From Cytophagales bacterium (GTDB taxonomy: Bacteria; Bacteroidota; Bacteroidia; Cytophagales; UBA9547), in the NCBI GenBank assembly GCA_014376535.1, contig JACMRH010000021.1, positions 1 to 40,399 of the forward strand: 40,399 bases of DNA. Reading direction: 5' to 3'. Position numbers and translations under genes: made by a program. The first letter of the stretch is position 1. Each line of letters starts with the position of its first letter. Below are positions 24,996-33,126 of this stretch, in pieces. The notes beneath the pieces were generated by a model that was not told the DNA's origin, ran no database searches, and saw nothing but the letters and a program-made list of their open reading frames with translations.

Positions 24996-26564
24996 CTAAA
25001 AGAAAATACCACCACCAATTGTAATATTATTTAAAACATTGGTGGTGGATATTTGTAAATCATCTTTTGGATCAGGATTTATATATGGGCTGTAGTTACT
25101 TTTAAAATACGTTATACCCAGAGCTGCATCCAAGAAGAATTCATTGGTCCTTACTCCAAGCCCGGTTGTAAATGTTTGCATACCGCCAGTGCGTATCCTT
25201 CTGTCATAATCTGGGATTTGATTAATATAAGGAGATGCGTATAGAGCATATCCAAATCTAAATCTCATGATACTAGCCCTGAATTCCGCACCAAAACGAA
25301 GATTTACTACACTTTGGTAAGTAGTTTTTATCTGTTGGTTTGATAAAATATATTGAGTCTTGTCTTTACCACCTATAAAAGAACTTGAGTAATCCAAGTA
25401 TTCAATATCTCCTGTTAAAAATCCAACCTTACCTAAAAACACTGCCAAGCCTCCGTTCAATGTTAATGGAGATGAAAGGGTATATTTGTTTAAAGAAGTA
25501 TTTGAAGATTTTTGGCCGCTGGTTGGTTGGCCATCTAAAGTAATATTAGCATATTTTGCTGTCATTGATGCATTGTAAGTCTCATTTATACCCATATATG
25601 TAGGGCTTTTTATAGATGCTCCTACCCTAACCACATCACTGAAAACATAATTAACTCCAATACCAATATTCACCCCGGTTCCCCTTACTTTCAGGGTTTC
25701 ATTAAGCGTAATGTCCGTAGTTATGTTACTTACATTCAAGTTATTAAACGCTGTTTCATGATAAGAATTTATCCGATCATAACGCATTTTAACTAAAGCC
25801 AGGTTAGCTCCGAAATAGAATTTATTATTGTAATTACCACCATATGCAGCTGTCCACTCATTAATTCCACCTTTTTCTTCAATTGTCTCCTGTTTTCCAT
25901 ACTGAGTTTCTCCATAAATTTCAGCCGGAGGTAATAGGCTATAATATTTGGAAGTGCTATAAATCGGTTTTTGATTATTGTCATACCCATTTACAATTGG
26001 TGAAAATAAATATGACCCATAGGCAATATCAAGCAAACCATGTGGATTGTTTTTATCATATGTACTTCCATTAAAGCCTTCAGTATTTGCTCTTCTGGTA
26101 ATATAATCGGCTAAAGAATTATTAGTAGTTCCGCGATATGTAGTAGAATTTTGAAAATTTGTAGTTCTTGTTAAACCAAAGGCAAAAGTTCCGCCTCTCC
26201 ATTTCGATTCTACAATATCATCTTTTAAGCCACAAAAGGCTACACCAAGATTATTGACATTAAAAACTACCTTTCTGTCAGGAATTGAATATCCGGATGC
26301 TGTACTATTTGTATTCATTATTGACAAATTTGGAGCAAACGAAAATTCCGATTTTCTGTAAAAACCCAAACCAGCAGGATTCGAAGAAAGTGAACCTAGA
26401 TCTGCCCCTAAAGCTGTTTGAGCCCCAGCAAAACCCAATGTTCTCGCACTTCCATGTACTTGGGACTGAGAAAACCTAAATGAATTCAAATAATATGGAT
26501 CACCCTGACTGTAACAAATGAAATAAGATCCAATAAGACTTACCAATAAAACTGATCTAAGCAT
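24996..26564 (-). CDS. OmpP1/FadL-family outer-membrane transport protein
   Basis: A 522-residue outer-membrane barrel. A signal peptide (1-19, FICYSQ) is followed by YYLNSFRFSQSQVHGSARTLGFAG and ALGADLGSLSSNPAGLGFYR. The NPAGLG motif is the hatch signature of the OmpP1/FadL/TodX family, which takes up hydrophobic molecules. The remainder is a series of alternating barrel strands with Asn/Thr-rich loops, ending NNITIGGGIFF with a terminal aromatic. Bacteroidetes members are sometimes called hemin receptors, without proof. It lies 18 bp downstream of the gene for a secreted glycine-rich protein, so both probably share a transcript. Substrate unknown. Confidence 0.85.
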   Translation of the reverse strand: MLRSVLLVSLIGSYFICYSQGDPYYLNSFRFSQSQVHGSARTLGFAGAQTALGADLGSLSSNPAGLGFYRKSEFSFAPNLSIMNTNSTASGYSIPDRKVVFNVNNLGVAFCGLKDDIVESKWRGGTFAFGLTRTTNFQNSTTYRGTTNNSLADYITRRANTEGFNGSTYDKNNPHGLLDIAYGSYLFSPIVNGYDNNQKPIYSTSKYYSLLPPAEIYGETQYGKQETIEEKGGINEWTAAYGGNYNNKFYFGANLALVKMRYDRINSYHETAFNNLNVSNITTDITLNETLKVRGTGVNIGIGVNYVFSDVVRVGASIKSPTYMGINETYNASMTAKYANITLDGQPTSGQKSSNTSLNKYTLSSPLTLNGGLAVFLGKVGFLTGDIEYLDYSSSFIGGKDKTQYILSNQQIKTTYQSVVNLRFGAEFRASIMRFRFGYALYASPYINQIPDYDRRIRTGGMQTFTTGLGVRTNEFFLDAALGITYFKSNYSPYINPDPKDDLQISTTNVLNNITIGGGIFF

Positions 26565-26582
26565 TTTTAAAGTGATTAAAAT

Positions 26583-27977
26583 TTATCTTCCTCCAGGAAC
26601 ACTACCGCCACCACCTCCACTAGAATTACCTCCACCACCGGAGTTGCCTCCGCCACCAGAACCACCACCACCACTCATTCTGTTACTTCCACCTGAATTT
26701 CCTCCACCAAAATCACCTCCGCCACGTTGACCACCGCCATTACCTCCCTGGTTATTATTCCATGAATTAGATGGCCTCGAGAAGACGTCATTTGATCTAT
26801 CCCTGCTTGGAACTGAAAAATTTCTATCAGCAGCAGGAGTGTCCTGATTTCTTTGATTTTGGTCAGATTGATAAGTGTTGTTTGACTGATTAGAAGGTTG
26901 AGGATTTGAGTATCCATCCCGTGAAGGGACAGAGTGACCATATTGTTCACCCCCACCTCTGCTGTTACTATTTGGATTTGTCGGATAAGATCCTCCACCT
27001 CTTGAACCTCCAATGTTTGAATTGTCTATGCTTGCTGGTCTTGAACCATTGTTAAAATTTGAGTTGTGGTCAGAATAATTATTATTTCTTCCAGAGGGTG
27101 AAGATCTGTCATTTAAAGGTCCATAATTAACTGTTGATCCGGCACCATTGTTGTTGGAATAAGAATTTACTGGTACATAAACAGCTGGTCTCCAACCATA
27201 ATAAGGGTTACCCCAGGCACCCCATGAATATGGATTATATCCATAACCTCCGTATCCTCCAAAACCAGAACCCCAGCCAGAATAACTGTTATAGCCTACG
27301 AACCAACCTGGTGAATAATAATTTCCGAAAGAATATGGATTATAAAATCCGTTTCCAAAACCATAATTGTTGAAACCATAGCCTCCACCAAAACCACCAT
27401 ATCCGCTGTAGCCATAGTTATTCCATCCATTATAGGACGAATTGTTCCAGCCGTAACCTGTATTCCATCCAGAATTATAACCAAATCCTACACTTGTGTT
27501 CCAACCACCATAATTATTAAAACCAATAGAAGGTGCGATTGAGTATTGGGAACCGTATGCTTTTCTTCGAAGATTTCTTTTGTTGCTCCTGTACCATCGA
27601 ACATCTTCTGTTTGATTGTCAGTAACATTATAGGTTTTGTTATTCGACTGCGTTGTTACTGAACCAGAGTTTGTTGAATTTGAAATCTTCTCATTTTTTT
27701 CTGCCTCTATATATTTATTAGTATAGCCAGGTTCGTTAAACCTATTAATTTCCTGATTAGAAGTATTAGTATTGGATTGAGGATTAGCCTGTCCTGCCTG
27801 TGGATAAGAATAATATGTTTTTTCACCAGCAGATTTTTCCTTAGCCTTTTCTTTGCGTTTGGCTATATCTCTTGAGTTAATATATAAATCGTCTGTCTCG
27901 TCCTGTGCTTGAAGTGGCGAAACCAATATGGCTAATGAAAAGCCTAGAATTGCGGAAATTGCAGCTATTGATTTCAT
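26583..27977 (-). CDS. Secreted Gly/Asn/Ser/aromatic-rich low-complexity protein
   Basis: A 464-residue protein of unknown function. A signal peptide (1-24, SPLQAQ) is followed by a charged Lys/Glu segment (about 25-60), a Ser/Asn/Thr linker (60-120), and a basic patch WYRSNKRNLRRKAYGS near 127-142. A ~130-residue run of GYGW, NNYG, GGYG and GFY repeats follows, then a polar Asn/Ser/Arg region, and a C-terminus that is almost pure Gly/Ser with Asn. There are no cysteines. The composition resembles prion-like or structural matrix proteins, so surface or matrix association is inferred. It heads an operon with the FadL-type barrel gene 18 bp downstream. Although repetitive, the frame is open throughout with a proper signal peptide, so it is a real gene. 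Confidence 0.8.
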   Translation of the reverse strand: MKSIAAISAILGFSLAILVSPLQAQDETDDLYINSRDIAKRKEKAKEKSAGEKTYYSYPQAGQANPQSNTNTSNQEINRFNEPGYTNKYIEAEKNEKISNSTNSGSVTTQSNNKTYNVTDNQTEDVRWYRSNKRNLRRKAYGSQYSIAPSIGFNNYGGWNTSVGFGYNSGWNTGYGWNNSSYNGWNNYGYSGYGGFGGGYGFNNYGFGNGFYNPYSFGNYYSPGWFVGYNSYSGWGSGFGGYGGYGYNPYSWGAWGNPYYGWRPAVYVPVNSYSNNNGAGSTVNYGPLNDRSSPSGRNNNYSDHNSNFNNGSRPASIDNSNIGGSRGGGSYPTNPNSNSRGGGEQYGHSVPSRDGYSNPQPSNQSNNTYQSDQNQRNQDTPAADRNFSVPSRDRSNDVFSRPSNSWNNNQGGNGGGQRGGGDFGGGNSGGSNRMSGGGGSGGGGNSGGGGNSSGGGGGSVPGGR

Positions 27978-28229
27978 TTTAATTGGGTTTATAAATCTAA
28001 AACGAAATATAAAAGGTTTCAGTTTGTAAAGGAGTAAAAATATTATACCAAACCGGCTTATTGATTTAAAATTAATTGTGTTTTAATAATCCTCCCAATT
28101 GAATAAAGTTAATTTATCACTTAATTAGAAATATTGAATCCTATATTTAAATCCATCTAAAGTATAAGTTCAAAATAAATTTTCAAATAACCTTCAGTTA
28201 AAAATCGTTTATTTTGAAATCAGCTAAAA

Positions 28230-28256
28230 CAAAAAACCCCAGCCATGAGCCAGGGT
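28230..28256 (-). terminator. Probable Rho-independent terminator of porX
   Basis: On the minus strand ACCCTGGC-TCATG-GCTGGGGT forms an 8-bp stem (two G-U pairs) followed by six T and TTTT after one G. It lies ~90 nt past the porX stop. Confidence 0.7.
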
Positions 28257-28267
28257 CTTTCATAAAA

Positions 28268-28310
28268 TCTACCTAAACCTTAATCTATTAACTTAAACCT
28301 AACCGATTTA
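28268..28310. repeat. Second copy of the porin-leader repeat, in the porX trailer
   Basis: The plus strand reads TCTACCTAAACCTTAAT (28268-28284), the exact reverse complement of 19997-20013. It is followed by a related unit, TTAACTTAAACCTAACC (28288-28304). The element lies between the porX stop and its terminator. Confidence 0.75.
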
Positions 28311-28343
28311 ACGATGTGGATTGTTAAAAGGTTTGCAAAAATC

Positions 28344-29900
28344 TTATATTTTTTTTGATTTTGCACTAATAAAGGGAATAATAATTTCTTCAAGGGATAC
28401 CCCACCATGCTGAAAGGTATCTTTATAGAAATTAACGAAATAGTTATAGTTGTTTGGGTAAGCAAAGAAGTGGTCTTCGTAAGCAAAAACAAATGCTGTA
28501 GAAACATTTTTCTTAGGTAAAAAGAATTTTTCTGGTTTTCTGGTCATAAACACTTCTTTCTCTTCTACAGCTAGATTCCTTCCTTGTTTGTATCGTAAAT
28601 TGCTATTTGTGTCCCTTTCGCCTACAATTTTAACCGGCCTTTTAACTCTTATTGTGCCGTGGTCGGTGGTAATAACTACCTTCACTTTTTTCTCAGCCAA
28701 CCATTTTAAACTTTCATAAAAAGCTGAATGTACAAACCAGGAGGTAGTAATACTTCTATAGGCAGATTCGTCTGAAGCTAATTCTTTTATGACAGCTGCA
28801 TCGGTTCTTGCATGTGATAACATATCTACAAAGTTAAAAACCACAGCATTAAGCTGGTTTTTCATCAAGTTTGGAAGTTGCTCAACAAAGTTTTTTCCAG
28901 CCTGCTGGTTCAGAATTTTTGTATAAGAGCTTTTGATATCCTGCTTGTTCCTTTTTAACTGTGCTTCAAGGAGCTCGCCTTCATGGTTATTCTTTCCATC
29001 TTCCTCATCGTCTCCAACCCAATATTGAGGATATTGTTTTTCGATTTCTGCAGGCAATAAGCCTGAGAAAATAGCATTTCTAGCATAAGCTGTAGTTGTC
29101 GGCAGAATAGAAAAATAGGTTGTATTCTCTTCCTGGTTAAAAAGCTCCATTACATATGGTTCAATCGTTTTCCATTGGTCCAGGCGTAGATTGTCAATTA
29201 AAAAAAAGAATACAGGAATTTGTGGTTCCAATAACGGCAACACTTTTTTCTTAATTAATTGATGTGACATCAATGGCTTATCAGATTTTGGATCATTTAG
29301 CCAGTCCTCATAATTTTCTTTGATAAATCTGGTAAAGTATGAATTGGCTTCAGTTTTTTGGTTGTCGAAAACCTCAATCATTCCCTTTGACTCCGATTTA
29401 TCAATTTCAAGTTCCCAGAAAACCAGTTTTTGGTAAATGTCTGCCCATTCAGCGTGGTTTAAGTTATCGCTATAAGCCAGGCTAAGGTTTCTGAAATCCT
29501 GCTGATAGCTTAATGTTGTTTTCTCAGAAACGAGTCTTTTATTATCCAGTATTTTTTTAAGGGACGAAAGAACCTGGTTAGGATTAATAGGTTTAATAAG
29601 GTAATCGGCAATTTTAGATCCAATCGCCTCTTCCATTATATGCTCTTCCTCACTTTTTGTGATCATCACAACAGGAAGGTTGGGCCATTGAGTTTTTATT
29701 GCACTTAAAGCTTCCAGGCCTGACATACCAGGCATGTTTTCATCCAGAAAGACAACATCAAAAAAATTGGTTTTGCATTTTTCTATTGCATCGTGGCCAC
29801 TTAAAACAGGAATAACCTCGTAACCTTTACTTTCGAGAAATAGAATATGGGGTTTCAATAAATCAATTTCGTCGTCAGCCCAAAGAATAGAGTATTTCAT
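28344..29900 (-). CDS. porX: PorX: response regulator with PglZ-type phosphatase domain (T9SS regulator)
   Basis: A 518-residue two-domain regulator. Residues 1-120 are a CheY-like receiver with acidic D9/D10, phosphoacceptor D53 (VVFLDENMPG), T81 and K103. A helical linker is followed by a PglZ/alkaline-phosphatase-fold domain (about 215-515) with metal-site elements FLIDNLRLDQW (D226), PTTTAYARNA (T258-T260), NFVDMLSHAR, TTDHGTIRV and a late QHGG. This architecture is that of PorX, which works with the kinase PorY and sigma factor SigP to control T9SS genes in Porphyromonas and is reported to act on oligonucleotides. It is monocistronic here, divergent from purQ. All receiver and metal-binding motifs seem intact, and the presence of T9SS cargo and PorP in the same window fits its role. 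Confidence 0.93.
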   Translation of the reverse strand: MKYSILWADDEIDLLKPHILFLESKGYEVIPVLSGHDAIEKCKTNFFDVVFLDENMPGMSGLEALSAIKTQWPNLPVVMITKSEEEHIMEEAIGSKIADYLIKPINPNQVLSSLKKILDNKRLVSEKTTLSYQQDFRNLSLAYSDNLNHAEWADIYQKLVFWELEIDKSESKGMIEVFDNQKTEANSYFTRFIKENYEDWLNDPKSDKPLMSHQLIKKKVLPLLEPQIPVFFFLIDNLRLDQWKTIEPYVMELFNQEENTTYFSILPTTTAYARNAIFSGLLPAEIEKQYPQYWVGDDEEDGKNNHEGELLEAQLKRNKQDIKSSYTKILNQQAGKNFVEQLPNLMKNQLNAVVFNFVDMLSHARTDAAVIKELASDESAYRSITTSWFVHSAFYESLKWLAEKKVKVVITTDHGTIRVKRPVKIVGERDTNSNLRYKQGRNLAVEEKEVFMTRKPEKFFLPKKNVSTAFVFAYEDHFFAYPNNYNYFVNFYKDTFQHGGVSLEEIIIPFISAKSKKI

Positions 29901-29938
29901 AAAGAAGTAGATACGTTAAAAGAGAAAAGATTAAAGGT

Positions 29939-29946
29939 CAAATATA
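29939..29946 (-). promoter_or_regulatory. Candidate -7 promoter element of porX (TATATTTG)
   Basis: The minus strand reads TATATTTG, an exact TAnnTTTG match, 38 nt before the porX ATG. A TTTTG lies 15 nt further upstream, slightly short of the normal -33 spacing. Confidence 0.45.
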
Positions 29947-29990
29947 TTTACAAACTTTTGGCAAAACATTCATGCCTTGCTACATTTTCG

Positions 29991-29998
29991 TATTTTTG
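29991..29998 (+). promoter_or_regulatory. Candidate -7 promoter element of purQ (TATTTTTG)
   Basis: An exact TAnnTTTG match ending 20 nt before the purQ ATG at 30019. Because it overlaps the longest open frame, it supports the later start. Confidence 0.45.
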
Positions 29999-30018
29999 TC
30001 AATTCAATATATAGAACG

Positions 30019-30711
30019 ATGAAATTTGGTGTGATAGTATTTCCAGGTTCAAATTGCGATGAAGACATGGTGCATGCATTGGAGCATAGTACAGGTTCTG
30101 AAGTGGTTAAACTCTGGCATAAAGAAGCAGACTTGAAAAGCTGCGATTTTATCATTGTACCCGGTGGCTTCTCTTATGGGGATTATTTAAGAACAGGTGC
30201 TATAGCAAGATTTTCTCCGGTAATGGACAAAGTGGTAGACCATGCAGAAAAAGGCGGGTATGTTTTTGGAGTTTGCAATGGTTTTCAGATTCTGACTGAA
30301 GCAGGATTATTACCAGGAGTGTTGTTGAGAAATGACAATATGAAATTCACTTGTAAAAATGTTTACTTAAAACCGGAGTCCAAGTCATCTATTATAACCT
30401 CCAAACTTGACAGAAGTAAGGCCTACATGATACCTATAGCACATGGCGAAGGGAAATATTATGCCAATGAAGATACCATAAAGGAGTTAGAGAAAAACGA
30501 TAATATTTTATTCAGATATTGTAATGAATATGGAATTGTTGATTCAGCTTCAAATCCAAATGGTTCATGCAATAATATTGCAGGTGTTAGCAACAATAGA
30601 AAAAACGTGTTTGGCATGATGCCACATCCAGAAAGAGCTGCAAACGCAATATTGGGTAATGAAGACGGAAAAGCAATATTTCAATCCTTGCTAGCAGAAG
30701 TTCTTGCCTGA
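30019..30711 (+). CDS. purQ: Phosphoribosylformylglycinamidine synthase subunit PurQ
   Basis: The glutaminase subunit of FGAM synthase (purine synthesis step 4), 230 residues. It shows MKFGVIVFPGSNCDEDM, the oxyanion segment IVPGGFSYGDYLRTGAIARF, the nucleophile elbow GVCNGFQIL with catalytic Cys, and C-terminal MMPHPERA with the His-Glu of the triad. The frame opens at 29977, but the ATG at 30019 matches PurQ starts and lies just past a promoter-like box. A stand-alone PurQ implies the small-subunit (PurQLS) system, with PurL and PurS elsewhere. The stop overlaps the nuoA ATG by one base (TGATG). Confidence 0.95.
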   Translation: MKFGVIVFPGSNCDEDMVHALEHSTGSEVVKLWHKEADLKSCDFIIVPGGFSYGDYLRTGAIARFSPVMDKVVDHAEKGGYVFGVCNGFQILTEAGLLPGVLLRNDNMKFTCKNVYLKPESKSSIITSKLDRSKAYMIPIAHGEGKYYANEDTIKELEKNDNILFRYCNEYGIVDSASNPNGSCNNIAGVSNNRKNVFGMMPHPERAANAILGNEDGKAIFQSLLAEVLA

Positions 30712-31211
30712 TGAATGGTGAAGCATACTTAGGCATTCTTACATTTTTAGGAACAGGTGGACTGTTTTTATTCCTTACATTTTCAATTTCGAAAGCGTTA
30801 AGGCCTGATCAGCCTGATCCAGAAAAACTAAGTATTTATGAATGTGGTGAAGAGGCCGTCGGAAACGGACAAATTTCTTTTAACTCAAGATTTTTTGTAA
30901 TTGCTTTAATATTTGTCCTTTTTGAAATCGAATTAATATTTCTTTTTCCATGGGCGGTTGTGTTTTCAGATTCAAAAATGATAGTTGAAAATGGAAATGT
31001 CTGGACAGGATTAGCATTAGTGGAAATGCTGGCATTTGTGTTTATTCTTTTTATAGGGCTAATTTATGCCTGGGCAAAGGGACATTTAGACTGGATAAAA
31101 CCTCTCACTATTCCTACTAAAATAGACAATACGATACCAGAAGAACTTTACAAAGACTTCAACATAAAGTATTCAGAATCAATTAATAAAGAGAATAATA
31201 TTTTAGTATAG
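30711..31211 (+). CDS. nuoA: NADH-quinone oxidoreductase subunit A
   Basis: A 166-residue inner-membrane subunit of complex I with three transmembrane helices (about 5-27, 60-88, 100-122). The loop YECGEEAVGNGQISFNSRFF contains the conserved Cys and acidic residues near the quinone channel, and FEIELIFLFPWAVV is the second-helix signature. The C-terminal ~40-residue polar tail is longer than in many bacteria. Complex I subunits usually form one operon starting nuoA-nuoB, but no nuoB follows; the next gene is a phosphohexomutase after 129 bp. It is translationally linked to purQ by the TGATG junction. Confidence 0.93.
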   Translation: MNGEAYLGILTFLGTGGLFLFLTFSISKALRPDQPDPEKLSIYECGEEAVGNGQISFNSRFFVIALIFVLFEIELIFLFPWAVVFSDSKMIVENGNVWTGLALVEMLAFVFILFIGLIYAWAKGHLDWIKPLTIPTKIDNTIPEELYKDFNIKYSESINKENNILV

Positions 31212-31340
31212 ATAAAAGATTAGTAAATTTTTCTGGCATTATTTTTTAGAACTCTGTTTGTTTCATTTTATCAGAACAATTGCCCTGATTTACCGTAAAA
31301 ACTCTAAATATTTTAAGCATACAAATTTTCAATCTGTAAC

Positions 31341-33092
31341 ATGGATTTAGCTACCTCTTCAAAAATTGACAAGGCAACTCAAGAAAGAATAAATACCTGG
31401 CTTAGTGGGAATTACGACGAACAAACTAAAAGTGAGATCAGGCTTATGATTGCCGAAAACAGGGATGATGACCTTGTTGATTCATTTTACAAACAACTGG
31501 AATTTGGAACTGGTGGACTTAGAGGTGTAATGGGTGTTGGTTCAAACAAAATGAACAAATACACCATAGGGGCAGCCACACAAGGGCTTGCTAATTACCT
31601 GAAAAAGAATTTTGTAGAAGATTCTATAAAAGTGGCCATTGCATTTGATTCACGAAACAATTCAGATGTATTTGCACAGATTACAGCCGATGTTTTTTCT
31701 GCGAACGGAATCCATGTATATCTCTTTAAATCACTGAGGCCTACACCTTTGTTGTCATTTACTATCAGGCATTTAAATTGTCAGAGCGGTGTTGTTGTCA
31801 CGGCTTCCCATAATCCAAAAGAATACAATGGCTATAAAGCTTATTGGAATGATGGCGGACAAATGATTGCCCCTCATGATACCAACGTAATCAATGAGGT
31901 AATGGCTATTAAAGATATTAGCCATGTCAAATTTGATCGTAACAACTCACTTATCACTATTTTAGATACTGAAATTGACAATGTTTATATTGAAAAAGTA
32001 AAAGCATTGTCAGTAAATCCTGATGCTATTCAAAGGCAAAAGGATATGAAAATTGTGTACACTCCTATTCATGGAACTGGTATAACGCTGGTTCCTGAAT
32101 TGCTAAAGCGATTCGGTTTTGACAACGTAACTGTTGTAAAAGAACAAAGTGAACCAAACGGAAATTTTCCTACAGTAGTTTATCCAAACCCGGAAGAAGG
32201 AGATGCATTGTCTTTAGCCATACAAAAAGCAAAAGAAATCAATGCAGATCTTGTAATGGCCACAGATCCGGATGCTGACAGGGTTGGAATCGCCGTTAAG
32301 GACAATAAAGGCGAGTGGATCTTGCTTAACGGAAACCAAACTGCTAGTCTTTTACTTTATTATTTAATTAATGCCTGGAAAGATGCAGGCAAAATAAATG
32401 GCAAACAATTTATTTGTAAAACCATTGTTACTTCTTATATCCTTGATGCTATCGCAGAGGACAACGGCGTGAAATGCTACAATGTATTAACCGGTTTTAA
32501 GTTTATAGCTGACCTTATTAAGGAATTAGAAGGCAAAGAAACTTTCATAGCAGGAGGTGAAGAGAGTTACGGTTACCTGGTTGGTGATTTTGTAAGGGAT
32601 AAAGATGCTGTATCTTCTTGCGCATTTATTGCAGAAATGTCGGCTTTTTATAAAGATAAAGGACAATCACTTTACGATACACTTCTGGAAATATATACCA
32701 AGCATGGTTTGTATAGAGAACGATTGATTTCAATCACGAAAAAAGGAAAATCAGGTGCTGAAGAAATTAAAGAAATGATGCATAACCTGAGATCTAAACC
32801 AGCATCACACTTAGGAGGTTCCAGCCTTGTAAGTTTGATGGATTATGATAATCAGGAAGCAACAGATATTGCTACTGGCAATAAATCGGCTATTAAACTT
32901 CCTAAATCTGATGTGCTCCAATTTATTACTGAAGACGGAAGCCAAATTTCTGCCAGGCCATCAGGTACTGAACCAAAGATCAAATTCTATTTTAGTGTAA
33001 AAGAACCACTTTCATCAAAAAATGACTATGAAGGTGTATTGAAGAAGTGCGATGCTAAAATTGATCAGATTATCAAAGATCTGAACTTATAA
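31341..33092 (+). CDS. Phosphohexomutase (phosphoglucomutase/phosphomannomutase)
   Basis: A 583-residue alpha-D-phosphohexomutase shuttling phosphate between C1 and C6 of a sugar. The four domain signatures are present: FGTGGLRGVMGVG (55-67), active Ser156 in VVVTASHNPKEYNGYK, the metal loop ATDPDADRVGIAV, the sugar-binding GGEESYGY, and the phosphate-binding RPSGTEPKIKFYF near the C-terminus. Length and the GEESYGY form match the PgcA-like phospho-sugar mutase of Firmicutes/Bacteroidetes. It likely makes glucose-1-phosphate for glycogen and nucleotide sugars that feed the surface-glycan genes. It is probably monocistronic, ending in the terminator at 33099-33126. Confidence 0.92.
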   Translation: MDLATSSKIDKATQERINTWLSGNYDEQTKSEIRLMIAENRDDDLVDSFYKQLEFGTGGLRGVMGVGSNKMNKYTIGAATQGLANYLKKNFVEDSIKVAIAFDSRNNSDVFAQITADVFSANGIHVYLFKSLRPTPLLSFTIRHLNCQSGVVVTASHNPKEYNGYKAYWNDGGQMIAPHDTNVINEVMAIKDISHVKFDRNNSLITILDTEIDNVYIEKVKALSVNPDAIQRQKDMKIVYTPIHGTGITLVPELLKRFGFDNVTVVKEQSEPNGNFPTVVYPNPEEGDALSLAIQKAKEINADLVMATDPDADRVGIAVKDNKGEWILLNGNQTASLLLYYLINAWKDAGKINGKQFICKTIVTSYILDAIAEDNGVKCYNVLTGFKFIADLIKELEGKETFIAGGEESYGYLVGDFVRDKDAVSSCAFIAEMSAFYKDKGQSLYDTLLEIYTKHGLYRERLISITKKGKSGAEEIKEMMHNLRSKPASHLGGSSLVSLMDYDNQEATDIATGNKSAIKLPKSDVLQFITEDGSQISARPSGTEPKIKFYFSVKEPLSSKNDYEGVLKKCDAKIDQIIKDLNL

Positions 33093-33098
33093 AATTTT

Positions 33099-33126
33099 AT
33101 AGCCCCTCCCTAAAATGAGGGGCTAT
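33099..33126. terminator. Terminator hairpin overlapping the 3' end of the convergent GT39 gene
   Basis: A 10-bp perfect stem ATAGCCCCTC/GAGGGGCTAT with an 8-nt loop, followed by TTATTAAA on the plus strand and AAAATTTTAT-derived T/A on the minus. The TAG of the minus-strand gene at 33110 sits inside the loop, so the hairpin serves both convergent genes while coding the last codons of one. Confidence 0.75.

Larger units (their letters stand above)
27978..28343. other. Intergenic region between porX and the glycine-rich protein gene
   Basis: 366 bp without a plausible gene. It holds the porX trailer with the shared 17-mer repeat (28268-28310), the porX terminator (28230-28256), and ~230 bp of AT-rich DNA that must contain the promoter of the glycine-rich protein gene. 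No exact TAnnTTTG was found close to that start. Confidence 0.6.

Noticed and set aside
26675-27484. Several open frames on both strands inside the glycine-rich gene
   Set aside because: Repetitive Gly/Asn codons create long stop-free frames. Only the frame starting with a clear signal peptide at 27977 makes a sensible protein.
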